This document shows, piece by piece, positions 52,171-60,664 of a stretch of 64,000 nt of DNA. The stretch spans positions 62,001 to 126,000 of the forward strand of contig NZ_PCOU01000002.1 of NCBI RefSeq assembly GCF_002979455.1. Direction: 5' to 3'. Position 1 is the first letter of the stretch, and each line of letters starts with the position of its first letter. Both the position numbers and the translations under genes were made by a program. The notes beneath the pieces are model-generated. The model was not told the DNA's origin, did not search any database, and saw only the letters and a program-made list of their open reading frames with translations. This DNA comes from Chryseobacterium sp. MYb7. GTDB taxonomy: Bacteria > Bacteroidota > Bacteroidia > Flavobacteriales > Weeksellaceae.

Positions 52171-52968
52171 TTAAGAAAGCTTATCTTTAATTCTTCTGTT
52201 GATCCTTCTTTTGGATAAAGTACGTTCTGATGGTAGTGCGTACATGCCACCTGAAAGCATATATAATAAGTTGTTCCAAAAGTTATTTTTTTTATAGAAT
52301 TCATGACTGTAGTTAGTTAATACTTTTAAGTATTCATGTTCGTATTCCTTTGCTTCCTGTAATGTGTAGTTTTTCGGAATATCTTTAATAATATCCATAG
52401 CAGTTTGGTTAAAGATTTTTGGTGAGTGTTTTTCTATAAAGTCCAATTCAAGCCTGCACATCCCGATAAGTGGGATGAGTAAAGAAAAAATTTCATCATA
52501 AAAATTGCAAATAGTGGCCTTCCATGATAATCTTTCTTCTTCCGGTAAAACCTGAACAGCCAATTGGGTGATTTTTTTATGGCTCACTTCCAGTTCATCT
52601 GTATAGACTTTGTTTTGCTGCCAGAATATGGGTGAATTGATTGTATTTTTTTTAATAATATTCTCAAGTATAAATTCAAACTGCATTCTAATATTTTTGA
52701 TATTCTCGCTCATGTCTTCTAAAACAGACTGCCACAAATTATGTTGGCTTAAGCTACAGTACGTGCTGAATACTAATCTTGATTTGTTAGTAAGCTGCTG
52801 TAATTCTTTTAACATTCTAAGAACCTCTGTTGCATCCCTTTCCAGGGTGATATTGGCATTCCTGATATAGAATAAAGCAACAAACTGTGAGTAATAGGCT
52901 CTTCTTGTAATGTTTTTTTTATTTCGGAATCCTAATCTCTTCTTGGGATGTTTAGTTAACTTTTTCAT
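52171..52968 (-). CDS. Hypothetical helical protein of the stress cluster
   Basis: Starting at MKKLTKHPKK (52968) leaves 7 bp after the upstream stop and gives 265 residues; a start at 53010 would overlap the neighbour. The N-terminus is strongly basic (KKRLGFRNKKNITRRAYYSQ), and the rest looks all-helical with Trp/Cys residues (NLWQSVLEDMSENIKNIRMQ). The C-terminus is basic again (KRRINRRIKDK). No family recognised. It has no counterpart in the second cluster copy at 59-62 kb. Confidence 0.65.
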   Translation of the reverse strand: MKKLTKHPKKRLGFRNKKNITRRAYYSQFVALFYIRNANITLERDATEVLRMLKELQQLTNKSRLVFSTYCSLSQHNLWQSVLEDMSENIKNIRMQFEFILENIIKKNTINSPIFWQQNKVYTDELEVSHKKITQLAVQVLPEEERLSWKATICNFYDEIFSLLIPLIGMCRLELDFIEKHSPKIFNQTAMDIIKDIPKNYTLQEAKEYEHEYLKVLTNYSHEFYKKNNFWNNLLYMLSGGMYALPSERTLSKRRINRRIKDKLS

Positions 52969-52975
52969 TAGAGTT

Positions 52976-53203
52976 TTATTGTAAATCATTTTTTGTATTC
53001 CTTTTTTCAAAATACTTTTTTTGCATAATAAGTGAAATAAGGTATTGTCTTAAGTCCTTGATTGTGATATCTTTTTCTGTAAAAGAAAAAAATAGCGGTG
53101 TTTCGTCTAAAAGCTCATACAATTCAGGGTAATTTTTCTGAATTTCAAGCGTCTTTTTAAAAATCCTCTTTGTTAAAATGGATGTGATTTCTACTTTATT
53201 CAT
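52976..53203 (-). CDS. Small conserved protein, stress-cluster family B (copy 1)
   Basis: The 75-residue protein is paralogous to 60138-60356: 'YPELYELLDETPLFFSFTEK' corresponds to 'HPELYFLLNETPLFMSINQE', followed by DIT..D..QYL in both. It is helical, acidic in the middle and basic at the end. It overlaps the cupin gene upstream by 8 bp, so the two are translationally coupled. Function unknown. Confidence 0.75.
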   Translation of the reverse strand: MNKVEITSILTKRIFKKTLEIQKNYPELYELLDETPLFFSFTEKDITIKDLRQYLISLIMQKKYFEKRNTKNDLQ

Positions 53204-53534
53204 AGCCGCTTTTTATTATGGTTAATATCATTTTAAAACGTTTATTTCCTTTTATGGAATTAGGCTGATGAGCAGGAATGATAATACATTCGCCTTCTTC
53301 CACAAAATAAGAAGCTCCATCTATGATGATTTCCGCCTTACCTTCGATAATCTGTATAACAGTGTCAAAAGGGGATATTTTCTCGGGAAGTCCTTCCTTT
53401 TCATCAAAAGCCAGGACATTGATAGTACCTGTTAATTTCCCCAGTATGGTTCTGCTGATTACAGAATTTGAGATATATTCTACCATCTTGCTGATAACAT
53501 ATATTTTGGATTTCTCAAGTTCTTTATGATTCAT
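53196..53534 (-). CDS. Cupin-domain protein
   Basis: Starting at MNHKELEK (53534) gives 112 residues. The single cupin fold is visible as 'ISPFDTVIQIIEGKAEIIID', 'GASYFVEEGECIIIPAHQPN' and 'SIKGNKRFKMILTII'. The first cupin motif lacks the usual His pair, so metal binding may be incomplete. It lies between the CsbD-like gene and family B of the stress cluster and is missing from the second cluster copy. A sensory or sugar-binding role is possible. Confidence 0.8.
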   Translation of the reverse strand: MNHKELEKSKIYVISKMVEYISNSVISRTILGKLTGTINVLAFDEKEGLPEKISPFDTVIQIIEGKAEIIIDGASYFVEEGECIIIPAHQPNSIKGNKRFKMILTIIKSGYE

Positions 53535-53574
53535 CACAGTCTGTTTATGGGTAAGGAGTCGGTATGTTGTAAAC

Positions 53575-53609
53575 AAAAGGGATGAAATGTCTGATTTTTC
53601 ATCCCTTTT
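53575..53609 (-). terminator. Rho-independent terminator between CsbD-like and cupin genes
   Basis: AAAAGGGATGAAA and TTTCATCCCTTTT form a 13-bp stem with a 9-nt loop. It lies downstream of the CsbD-like gene (minus strand), so that gene may be expressed alone or with partial read-through. Confidence 0.75.
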
Positions 53610-53656
53610 TTCAGTTAAAATTTTTTTAACATATATTCACTGTATTGGTGAAAAGT

Positions 53657-53875
53657 TTATGAAAGATTGATTTCTTTTAAAATATTAAGAACCTCTTCAC
53701 GGTTTTTTCTTAGTCTGTTTTCAATTCTTTCAAGCATTTCTTTTTCTTTACCTTCTTCAAGTTTCAGATCATAATCTGTTAATGTTGAAAATTTTTCTTT
53801 TAATTGTTTTGACTGTTCAATCCAGTCTCCAGGAGTTTTGAAAAATTTGTCGCCTTTGTTGTGGTTTGTGTCCAT
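53657..53875 (-). CDS. CsbD-like general stress protein (copy 1)
   Basis: The 72-residue soluble, charged protein has the CsbD-type pattern: 'GDWIEQSKQLKEKFSTLTDYDLKLEEGKEKEMLERIE', shown here as GDWIEQSKQLKEKF, TDYDLKLEEGKEKEM and NRLRKNREEVLNIL. It is close to 59782-60000. Homologues are stress-induced small proteins of unknown mechanism. It heads the minus-strand part of the cluster and is divergent from the antiporter gene at 54336. Confidence 0.8.
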   Translation of the reverse strand: MDTNHNKGDKFFKTPGDWIEQSKQLKEKFSTLTDYDLKLEEGKEKEMLERIENRLRKNREEVLNILKEINLS

Positions 53876-54335
53876 AAGGTGGATTTTAGAGTAACTTCAT
53901 TGCTACAGTACAAAGTTGGGCGTTTAATAATCTATTGTATTACATATTGTTTCTTTTATGTTGCACATATCACACTTTTACAAAATTGCCGCTTGTTTTG
54001 TGTATCTGAAATCCAGGTTTTTCATAAAAGCACTGGTTTGATCACTCTGATGAAGTAATGGAAGTTATTAAGCCTAGGAAATGATTACAAACTTAAAATA
54101 CTAATATATAATTCAAATAAGTGATTGATTATTCGTATATTGCTGAATAACTACATTGAACTGATAATCCGGACTCTAGGTTCGCGTATATTCTCTTCTT
54201 TTCATTATTCAATATTTTCGGGTATATTTTCATCTCTAGTCTGTTTCAAACCATTAATAAGACTGTTTTGAAAAGAGAATATAACTATTGGTTTTCTCCA
54301 AAGTACACTTCACTTGTAAAATTATTAATGCTTTT
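53876..54335. other. Divergent intergenic region of the stress cluster
   Basis: About 460 bp between the CsbD-like gene and the antiporter gene. It has no coding frame, hairpin or repeat that I can support. It must hold both divergent promoters. Confidence 0.4.
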
Positions 54336-55433
54336 ATGTATATAAAAAAATATTTAAGAATGTGGACGTTTTTGATTCCTATTCTGGCGTGGCTCTCTTA
54401 TATTGGAAATACTGTTTTTTCTTCAGGGTATTACTCTGTGATTCTTACTTTATTTTTGATAGGAAGTGTTTTGGCTGCAGTGTATCATTCTGAAGTCATT
54501 GCCCATCGTTTGGGGGAACCATTTGGAACTTTACTTCTGGCATTTGCCATTACGGTCATAGAAGTAGGGCTTATTATTTCTATCATGATGGGAGCGAAAG
54601 GGTTGGAAACTATTACTCTCGCCAGAGATACGGTTTTTGCTGCAGTAATGATCATCCTTACCGGAATCATCGGAAGCTGTATTGTAATAGGCTCTTTAAG
54701 ATATAGAGAACAAAGCTTTACACTACAGGGGGTAAGTACTGCACTAATTACGCTTACCTCAGTTATTATTTTTGTGCTTATCTTGCCCAATTATACAGTA
54801 AGCCATCTCGGAGGGGAATATACTTCCTTTCAGTTGCTTTTTATTGCTTTGATTTCTTTGGGTCTTTACCTCGGCTTTACCATGATCCAAACACTTAGGC
54901 ACCGAAGTTTTTTCATTTCCCCACAAAACAAGCTATCCGAAAATCAGCCTTTACAAATTAGTCATGAACTGATTTCCCGAAAACAATTGTATATCAGTTG
55001 TATATTGTTAATATTATCCCTGGGGATAGTTGTCTTATTGGCAAAGCTCCTTTCAAAAGATGTTGAGCATATAGTGGTTTCAGCGGGCGCTCCAAGGTCT
55101 CTGGTAGGTATCATTATTGCCGGTATTGTCCTACTTCCGGAAGGCCTGGCTGCATTCAGAGCTGCAAAAAATGATCAGATTCAGACCTCATTAAATCTGG
55201 CTTTTGGTTCTGCTTTGGCAAGTATCGGATTGAGCATTCCTGCCATAGCCATTATATCTGTAATAACCGGTATAAGAATGTCATTAGGAATAGATATCAA
55301 ATCAACAATACTTTTAGGACTATCACTTTTTATTATTACAGTCTCACTGGCAACAGGCAGAACCAATATCATGCAGGGAATTGTACTGATTGCTATTTTT
55401 TTAATTTACCTTTTTATTACGATAGTTCCATAA
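54336..55433 (+). CDS. ChaA-type cation/proton antiporter (CaCA superfamily, copy 1)
   Basis: Starting at MYIKKYLRMW (54336) gives 365 residues. About eleven transmembrane helices show two inverted halves with the CaCA alpha-repeats: 'VAYHSE'-like VYHSEVIAHRLGEPFGTLLL and 'FAITVIEVGLIISIM' in the first, and 'IVLLPEGLAAFRAA' with 'NLAFGSALASIGLSIPAIA' in the second. Acidic Glu residues in both repeats (TVIEV, LPEG) are the expected ion ligands. It exports Ca2+ or Na+/K+ in exchange for protons. It is strongly similar to 60665-61768. Confidence 0.9.
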   Translation: MYIKKYLRMWTFLIPILAWLSYIGNTVFSSGYYSVILTLFLIGSVLAAVYHSEVIAHRLGEPFGTLLLAFAITVIEVGLIISIMMGAKGLETITLARDTVFAAVMIILTGIIGSCIVIGSLRYREQSFTLQGVSTALITLTSVIIFVLILPNYTVSHLGGEYTSFQLLFIALISLGLYLGFTMIQTLRHRSFFISPQNKLSENQPLQISHELISRKQLYISCILLILSLGIVVLLAKLLSKDVEHIVVSAGAPRSLVGIIIAGIVLLPEGLAAFRAAKNDQIQTSLNLAFGSALASIGLSIPAIAIISVITGIRMSLGIDIKSTILLGLSLFIITVSLATGRTNIMQGIVLIAIFLIYLFITIVP

Positions 55434-55479
55434 ACTGCTGTTTATTAGAAAGGTATAAAAATGTCGTAATCAAGGGTTG

Positions 55480-57747
55480 TTATTTAGGAAAACAGAGCCT
55501 TGCCATGAGATAGCTTACTGTGGATTCCGCACCCTGATTGAGATTGACATTTTTCTCTTCAAGACCGTCATAACATCCACCCGTTGCAGGGTTGTAAATA
55601 ATCTGATGTAAATAATTTTTTCCTAAAAACCAGCTAAAAGCATTTCTCATCATCTGCAAATATTTTTCATCCTTTAAAACCTTGTAGAATGTAGATAAGG
55701 CTAGTATAGTATACGCAACATCAATAGGCTGCTCACCACCAATTGATTCAGGACTTTTAATCGTTTCTTTGTGCAACCATCCTTTATTGGATATTACTTT
55801 GATGCCTCCCTTAATAAATATTTTAGAAAGCAGAAATTTGAATGATTCATTGGCGACCTGCTTATACATTTCGTCTTGGGTCGTAATCCATGCACACAAT
55901 AAAGCTTCAGGGATTACACTGTTTCCATAGGTCAGATAATTCTCAAACCAATGCCAATCGTCTTTTGCTTCGTGTTGATACATTTTCACTAGACGATTCG
56001 CTAATTCTTTTAATAAGGGAAGATTTTTTTCTGAGTTTTGATAATGCAATCCTTTAATAATAAAAGCCATTGCTCTTGTAGAATGGATTTTTTCTGCCCA
56101 GACAAGATTTTTCTGAATGATTTCCTCCGCATTCTCAGACAATTTCTGTGGCAAAATTTCTTTTAATGAAATTAAATAACCTAAAGCCCAGATTGCTCTT
56201 CCGTTGGAGTCGTCGAGATTAGTTTCATAGTTTTGATTAGTGAATTGTTTTTGTTCATTTACATAGTTTAGGAAACTCCCGTCATTATGCTGGCAAAATT
56301 TAATAAAGTTTAAATAAATTGAAATCAATTGCAGATCTGCTTTGTCTTTACTGATTTGAAAATGCTTGCAAATAGCAATCATCGCCCGCGCATTATCATC
56401 CAGCGTATATCCTGAATTAATATCCGGTCTACTGATCTTTGAAAACTGAATCATCCCGAAATCTGTTGTCATATTTTGAATATGCCCAAGATTGATTTCC
56501 GGTAGAGTATAATTGAGTTCTGTTCTATTATTTCTGAATTTTTGAAATAATAAAGCGTGTAAAATAGATGAATTTTCCCAAGCTGTCGGAGCCATTTTTT
56601 CCAATGCTTTCTGACGTAGCTCCTCTCGTTTGCTTTCATTTTCTAATAAGGTATTTACAGCGACAGACAACTGATTTGGAGCTTCAAAATCAATAATAAT
56701 TCCGGTATCTTCCTTTAAAACTTCCAGAGCGTGTGGAATTGGAGTGGAAACAATAGCGCATCCGCAGCTGATTGCATAGGAAAATGTTCCGCTCACTGCC
56801 TGGTTTCTGTCTTTTGACGTGAAAAGATAAACGTCGGTAAGCTGAAGATATTCTAGTAATTCCGGGAGTGGCAGATAATCATTGATAAAGCGGATGTTGT
56901 TTTCCAAATGAAGTTTACAAGTGAGATCTTCCAAAAAATCACGATATTTTTCGCCTTCGTGCCTTACTATTGCAGGATGTGTTTTGCCAAGAATTAAAAA
57001 AATTACATCAAGATTTTTAGCAACAATTTCCGGTAAGGCTTTCAGTGTCGTTTCAATATTTTTTCCGGAACCTAATAATCCGAAAGTTGAAAGAACCTTT
57101 TTGTTTTTAAGATTATACTTTTCTTTCAACGCAATTTTATCTGTGAATGGCAAAAGGTGTGTTCCATGGGGTATTACCGTAATTTTATCGAAAGGAATTT
57201 CATAATCATTCGAAAGAATTTCCGCAGAAATACTAGTCATTACGACAAGAGATTTTGCAAAATCGGCAATTTCTTTCACCTTTTCCTTTAGCTCTTTATC
57301 CGGTTTTGGCAAAACAGTGTGAAAAGTTATGATAACATCTTTTTTTAAGTTCTTGAGAAAAAGATACAAACCATTTCGGGTTTCATTAAAAAAGCCGAAT
57401 TCGTGCTGAAGCATCACCAACTCAACTGTATCGTTTTTATTGATCTTTGCAGCCAATTCCAAATAAGAAACAGCATCTGAGATATTTAATTTATACTCGG
57501 TATATTCATTATATTCATAGTTTTCCTCTTCTGTTTCTATCGGGCAAATTATCGTATTGAAAGATTCTCCGAATTTCGAACGAAGAGATTTTATAAGATC
57601 CTGTGTATAAGTAGCAATTCCGCATACTTTTGGAGGAAAAGTGCTTACAAAGACAATGTTGGTTATATTATTGGTTTTGTGCTTTTTGTCATTATAAGAT
57701 TGTCTAATTGCTTTATCCTCCACGTCTGAATTGATATTTTTATTCAT
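55480..57747 (-). CDS. Glycosyltransferase (GT4-like) with C-terminal helical toroid domain
   Basis: The 755-residue protein starts its fold at about residue 30: 'VFVSTFPPKVCGIATYTQDL', 'LQHEFGFFNETRNGLYLFL', 'ITVIPHGTHLLPF', 'LSTFGLLGSGKNIETTLKAL' and 'FTSKDRNQAVSGTFSYAISC', the GT4 E(x)7E-like region, to about residue 390. The C-terminal half (GYTLDDNARAMIAICKHFQI, DSNGRAIWALGYL, SIGGEQPIDVAYTILAL) looks like an alpha/alpha toroid, as in six-hairpin glycosidase folds. Such fusions occur next to GH130 genes in Bacteroidetes. It is cytosolic and co-transcribed with GH130 44 bp upstream; substrate probably mannose-based (inference). Confidence 0.82.
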   Translation of the reverse strand: MNKNINSDVEDKAIRQSYNDKKHKTNNITNIVFVSTFPPKVCGIATYTQDLIKSLRSKFGESFNTIICPIETEEENYEYNEYTEYKLNISDAVSYLELAAKINKNDTVELVMLQHEFGFFNETRNGLYLFLKNLKKDVIITFHTVLPKPDKELKEKVKEIADFAKSLVVMTSISAEILSNDYEIPFDKITVIPHGTHLLPFTDKIALKEKYNLKNKKVLSTFGLLGSGKNIETTLKALPEIVAKNLDVIFLILGKTHPAIVRHEGEKYRDFLEDLTCKLHLENNIRFINDYLPLPELLEYLQLTDVYLFTSKDRNQAVSGTFSYAISCGCAIVSTPIPHALEVLKEDTGIIIDFEAPNQLSVAVNTLLENESKREELRQKALEKMAPTAWENSSILHALLFQKFRNNRTELNYTLPEINLGHIQNMTTDFGMIQFSKISRPDINSGYTLDDNARAMIAICKHFQISKDKADLQLISIYLNFIKFCQHNDGSFLNYVNEQKQFTNQNYETNLDDSNGRAIWALGYLISLKEILPQKLSENAEEIIQKNLVWAEKIHSTRAMAFIIKGLHYQNSEKNLPLLKELANRLVKMYQHEAKDDWHWFENYLTYGNSVIPEALLCAWITTQDEMYKQVANESFKFLLSKIFIKGGIKVISNKGWLHKETIKSPESIGGEQPIDVAYTILALSTFYKVLKDEKYLQMMRNAFSWFLGKNYLHQIIYNPATGGCYDGLEEKNVNLNQGAESTVSYLMARLCFPK

Positions 57748-57790
57748 AATTTACTTTAATTTTAATCGGATAATTCTTAATGGATTATCT

Positions 57791-58819
57791 TTATACCGCG
57801 TACATCATCAACTCTTTCAATAATTTTGAAATACTAACTGATGCAACAGCTATCCTTTCGTCGGCAGCTCCATAATAGATATGCAGTCTGTCATTTTCTA
57901 CAATGGTTCCTGTCGGGAAACATACATTGTTAACTTCACCCTTCAGTTCCCATTCTTCTTCGGGTTTGAAAAGCGGATAAGGAAGTCGGGAAATTTCTTT
58001 TTCCGGATTTTCAAGGTCCAATAAAGCTGCACAGGCGTTGTAAACATAACCGTTAACGGTATCATAAACACCGTGATAAATCATCAGCCAGCCATATTCT
58101 GTTTCTATTGGTGGACAACCTCCTCCGATATAACTTGATTCGTGATCGTATTTAGGTGATAAAAGAATATGGTCTTTCAAATGTGAAAAGTAATCCTGCC
58201 AGAAATCAGAATTCAGATCTTCTATATTTTTTATGCTGACAATCTGAATTTCAGGTCTTATCCTGTGAAGGAAATAAAATTTATCGTTTATTTTTCTGGG
58301 GAAGAAAATAAGATTTTTATCCCATAAAAAAATAGGATCAATGTCAGTATGACTAATTTGAAATTCATTGTATCTTCTATATTTATCAGGTATTAAACCC
58401 TCTGATTCTGATAAAAGCTTAAACTCTTCATAAGAAATTTTAGGAACAATGATTCCTTCATTTTTCCAGAGTTTAAAGTCTTTTGAAGTCGTTAATGTTC
58501 CTAAAGCATTGATGCCGTCATAACTGGTGTAAGTAAGATAAAATAAATCATCTATTTTTACAATTCGAGGATCTTCCACACCGTGTTTTTCGTACTCAAA
58601 TTCAGGGACTATGATGGGTGAATCTGACCGTTTTTCTACCGTAAGGGGATCTGACAATACACAATGCCCGACAGTTGAAAAATTACCCTTAGCCACGGCA
58701 CGGTAAAACAAATGTATTTTTCCGTTTACTTTAATAACGGCAGGATTTAGAACGCCTTTGTTCTCAAAATTCAAGTTGGTTTTCCTGAGTATAATTCCTT
58801 CTTTTTTTATTTCTACCAT
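57791..58819 (-). CDS. GH130-family glycoside phosphorylase/hydrolase
   Basis: The 342-residue five-bladed beta-propeller protein has the GH130 signatures: 'NPAVIKVNGKIHLFYRAVAK' (blade 1), 'EYEKHGVEDPRIVKIDDLFY' with the catalytic Asp of EDPR, 'YTSYDGINALGTLTTSKDF', 'SSYIGGGCPPIETEYGWLMI' with 'YHGV', and 'CFPTGTIVENDRLHIYYGAA'. Most members are beta-mannoside phosphorylases. It is preceded directly by the 43-aa gene and followed by the GT4 gene, forming an operon. Confidence 0.88.
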   Translation of the reverse strand: MVEIKKEGIILRKTNLNFENKGVLNPAVIKVNGKIHLFYRAVAKGNFSTVGHCVLSDPLTVEKRSDSPIIVPEFEYEKHGVEDPRIVKIDDLFYLTYTSYDGINALGTLTTSKDFKLWKNEGIIVPKISYEEFKLLSESEGLIPDKYRRYNEFQISHTDIDPIFLWDKNLIFFPRKINDKFYFLHRIRPEIQIVSIKNIEDLNSDFWQDYFSHLKDHILLSPKYDHESSYIGGGCPPIETEYGWLMIYHGVYDTVNGYVYNACAALLDLENPEKEISRLPYPLFKPEEEWELKGEVNNVCFPTGTIVENDRLHIYYGAADERIAVASVSISKLLKELMMYAV

Positions 58820-58951
58820 TTAGGTTGTTGCGTTGCGACTTTCATTTTCTTTTTCTTTCCTTTTATTTTGTTTGTCTTCCCGCTTCTCTTTTAATGATTT
58901 TGCCGCAGGTGTTTTATCTGTTTTTTTCTTTGTATCCTTTTCTTTTGACAT
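58820..58951 (-). CDS. 43-residue highly basic peptide upstream of GH130
   Basis: The ATG at 58951 opens MSKEKDTKKKTDKTPAAKSL and the frame ends RNATT, with the TAA at 58820-58822 directly abutting the GH130 ATG. About half the residues are Lys, Arg, Glu or Asp; no hydrophobic segment. The tight spacing and the divergent AraC gene on the other side suggest a real small gene that starts the operon. Probably disordered; function unknown. Confidence 0.65.
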   Translation of the reverse strand: MSKEKDTKKKTDKTPAAKSLKEKREDKQNKRKEKENESRNATT

Positions 58952-59117
58952 TTTAAAAAAAATTTATTATATGTAAAGGTCATCTATTAAAAAAAGAAAG
59001 GGTTGTAATAGTCTTTCAATTTGTTACATAAATCATAGTTATTAAAATTTAAAAGACTAACTTTGAAAGAGTGGCTGTCAACATATAGATTGACAAACTC
59101 GAAATACGGTAAGGATT

Positions 59118-59678
59118 ATGAAGTTATATATAAAATATATGGTAAGCCTGCGCTGCAAAATGGTGGTTCATCAGGAGCTTGAAAAACTGAATATCAGGAA
59201 TGCCGTAGTAGATTTAGGACTTGTAGAAATATTGGATGATATTACGGATGAACAGCAAAAGTTGTTAAAAGAAAATCTCCTTAAAACCGGACTTGAATTA
59301 CTGGATGATAAAAAAAGCATTCTGATCGAAAAAATAAAAAATGCAGTCACAGAAATGATCCATTATTCCGAATCTCTTCCTAAAGAAAATTTCTCAGATT
59401 ATATAAGTGAAAAGCTTGGTTATGATTACACTTACCTTGCCAATACATTTTCCGAAGTGAAAGGGATGACTTTACAGCATTTCATCATTATCAATAAAGT
59501 AGAAAGGGTAAAAGAGCTCCTTTTGTATGATGAACTCAATCTTACTGAAATCTCTTATAAACTCAATTACAGCAGTGTTGCACATCTTTCCAACCAGTTT
59601 AAAAAAATAACCGGACTTTCTCCTTCTTTCTATAAGCAACTGAAGCAAAAACGGCTGAAAAATTTAGAAGACTTATAA
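59118..59678 (+). CDS. Small AraC-family regulator of the stress cluster
   Basis: The 186-residue protein starts MKLYIKYMVSLRCKMVVHQE, a start that also fits the conserved beginning seen in related flavobacterial regulators. A short alpha/beta domain (LEILDDITDEQQ-type, residues 1-90) precedes the AraC HTH: 'NFSDYISEKLGYDYTYLANT', 'TLQHFIIINKVERVKELLLY', 'LTEISYKLNYSSVAHLSNQF' and 'KKITGLSPSFYKQ'. It lies between the GH130 operon and the second CsbD-like gene and has a candidate -7 box TAACTTTG at 59058-59065. It probably regulates the stress cluster and possibly the divergent 43-aa/GH130/GT operon. Confidence 0.85.
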   Translation: MKLYIKYMVSLRCKMVVHQELEKLNIRNAVVDLGLVEILDDITDEQQKLLKENLLKTGLELLDDKKSILIEKIKNAVTEMIHYSESLPKENFSDYISEKLGYDYTYLANTFSEVKGMTLQHFIIINKVERVKELLLYDELNLTEISYKLNYSSVAHLSNQFKKITGLSPSFYKQLKQKRLKNLEDL

Positions 59679-59781
59679 AAAGTATGATATATGCAAATCT
59701 ACTTTAGAAATGTATAACAGGATAAGATTAAAATAGATCATCTTTGGATTGTAATAATTCTGTTACATATAAATTCGAATT

Positions 59782-60000
59782 ATGAATACAAGTCACAATA
59801 AAGCTAATGAGGCTTTTAAAATTACAGGAGATTGGAAAGAACAATCGAAACAATTAAAAGAAAAATTTTCACAGCTTAAAGATTCAGATTTAGTGCTTGA
59901 AAAAGGAAAAGAAAATGAATTGCTGGGAAGATTAGAAAATAAACTAAGCAAAAGCCGTGAAGAGGTTATTAAGATTCTTAATAATACTCAACTTTCATAA
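59782..60000 (+). CDS. CsbD-like general stress protein (copy 2)
   Basis: The 72-residue protein matches 53657-53875 closely: 'GDWKEQSKQLKEKFSQLKDS', 'DLVLEKGKENELLGRLE' and 'KSREEVIKIL'. It is followed by its own terminator. It is the first structural gene after the small AraC regulator. Confidence 0.82.
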   Translation: MNTSHNKANEAFKITGDWKEQSKQLKEKFSQLKDSDLVLEKGKENELLGRLENKLSKSREEVIKILNNTQLS

Positions 60001-60051
60001 TGAGCATATTAAATCCTGAGAAATAGTACATATGTTTTGATGGATTTAATA

Positions 60052-60091
60052 GAAAAAGGGGCAGGTGCTTTTAAAGCCCCTGTCCTTTTTT
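60052..60091 (+). terminator. Rho-independent terminator after the second CsbD-like gene
   Basis: AAAAAGGGGCAGGTGCTTT pairs with AAAGCCCCTGTCCTTTTT with small bulges, and T residues follow. Confidence 0.75.
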
Positions 60092-60137
60092 ATTTGAAAA
60101 TACCCTACAATTTTATGCTCCATTTAAATAAAAAAAT

Positions 60138-60356
60138 ATGAGACCAACGGATAATTTGCAGAATCTTACAAGAAAGATTTTTAAAGTGACGGGTAAAATT
60201 CAGTCTTCACATCCAGAATTATATTTCCTGTTGAATGAAACGCCTCTGTTTATGTCTATAAATCAGGAAGATATTACGGTTCAGGATATAATGCAATATC
60301 TTTCGTCTATTAGAATGCAGCTTGTTACCTTCGAGAAAGAAAAAATAAAAAAATGA
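60138..60356 (+). CDS. Small conserved protein, stress-cluster family B (copy 2)
   Basis: The 72-residue paralogue of 52976-53203 has HPELYFLLNETPLFMSINQE and DITVQDIMQYLSSIRMQ. Its stop overlaps the start of the family A gene by 4 bp (ATGA), so the two are coupled, as the two families also are neighbours in copy 1 apart from the inserted 265-aa gene. Function unknown. Confidence 0.72.
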   Translation: MRPTDNLQNLTRKIFKVTGKIQSSHPELYFLLNETPLFMSINQEDITVQDIMQYLSSIRMQLVTFEKEKIKK

Positions 60357-60622
60357 AAACAATTATATTATATAAATTTAAAAACTCTGTCACGCAGAAA
60401 ATGCCTCTTCTGAAAGAAAAAAGTCTGCTTAGTTCACTTAATGATCTGATGGCAATTGATCTTCTGGATACAGAAATAATAACGGAATATACAATTGATG
60501 TTCCTGACGATTTTAACTTTGAATACCACACCGATGAAGAATTGTTAGAATTATGCAGGACTTCTAAAAGTTTTATTGATTATCATTTTGTAACAACTTT
60601 GAACGACTATAATGTTATCTGA
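60353..60622 (+). CDS. Small conserved protein, stress-cluster family A (copy 2)
   Basis: The 89-residue paralogue of 51863-52126 has an N-terminal strand MKTIILYKFKNSV, a central LDTEIITEYTIDVPDDFNF and a C-terminal helix with 'SFIDYHFVTTL'. It starts inside the last codons of the family B gene. It precedes the antiporter gene by 42 bp. Function unknown. Confidence 0.72.
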   Translation: MKTIILYKFKNSVTQKMPLLKEKSLLSSLNDLMAIDLLDTEIITEYTIDVPDDFNFEYHTDEELLELCRTSKSFIDYHFVTTLNDYNVI

Positions 60623-60664
60623 TTTTACCCACCAAAGTTTTCAATCATCAGATAATTAAAATAT

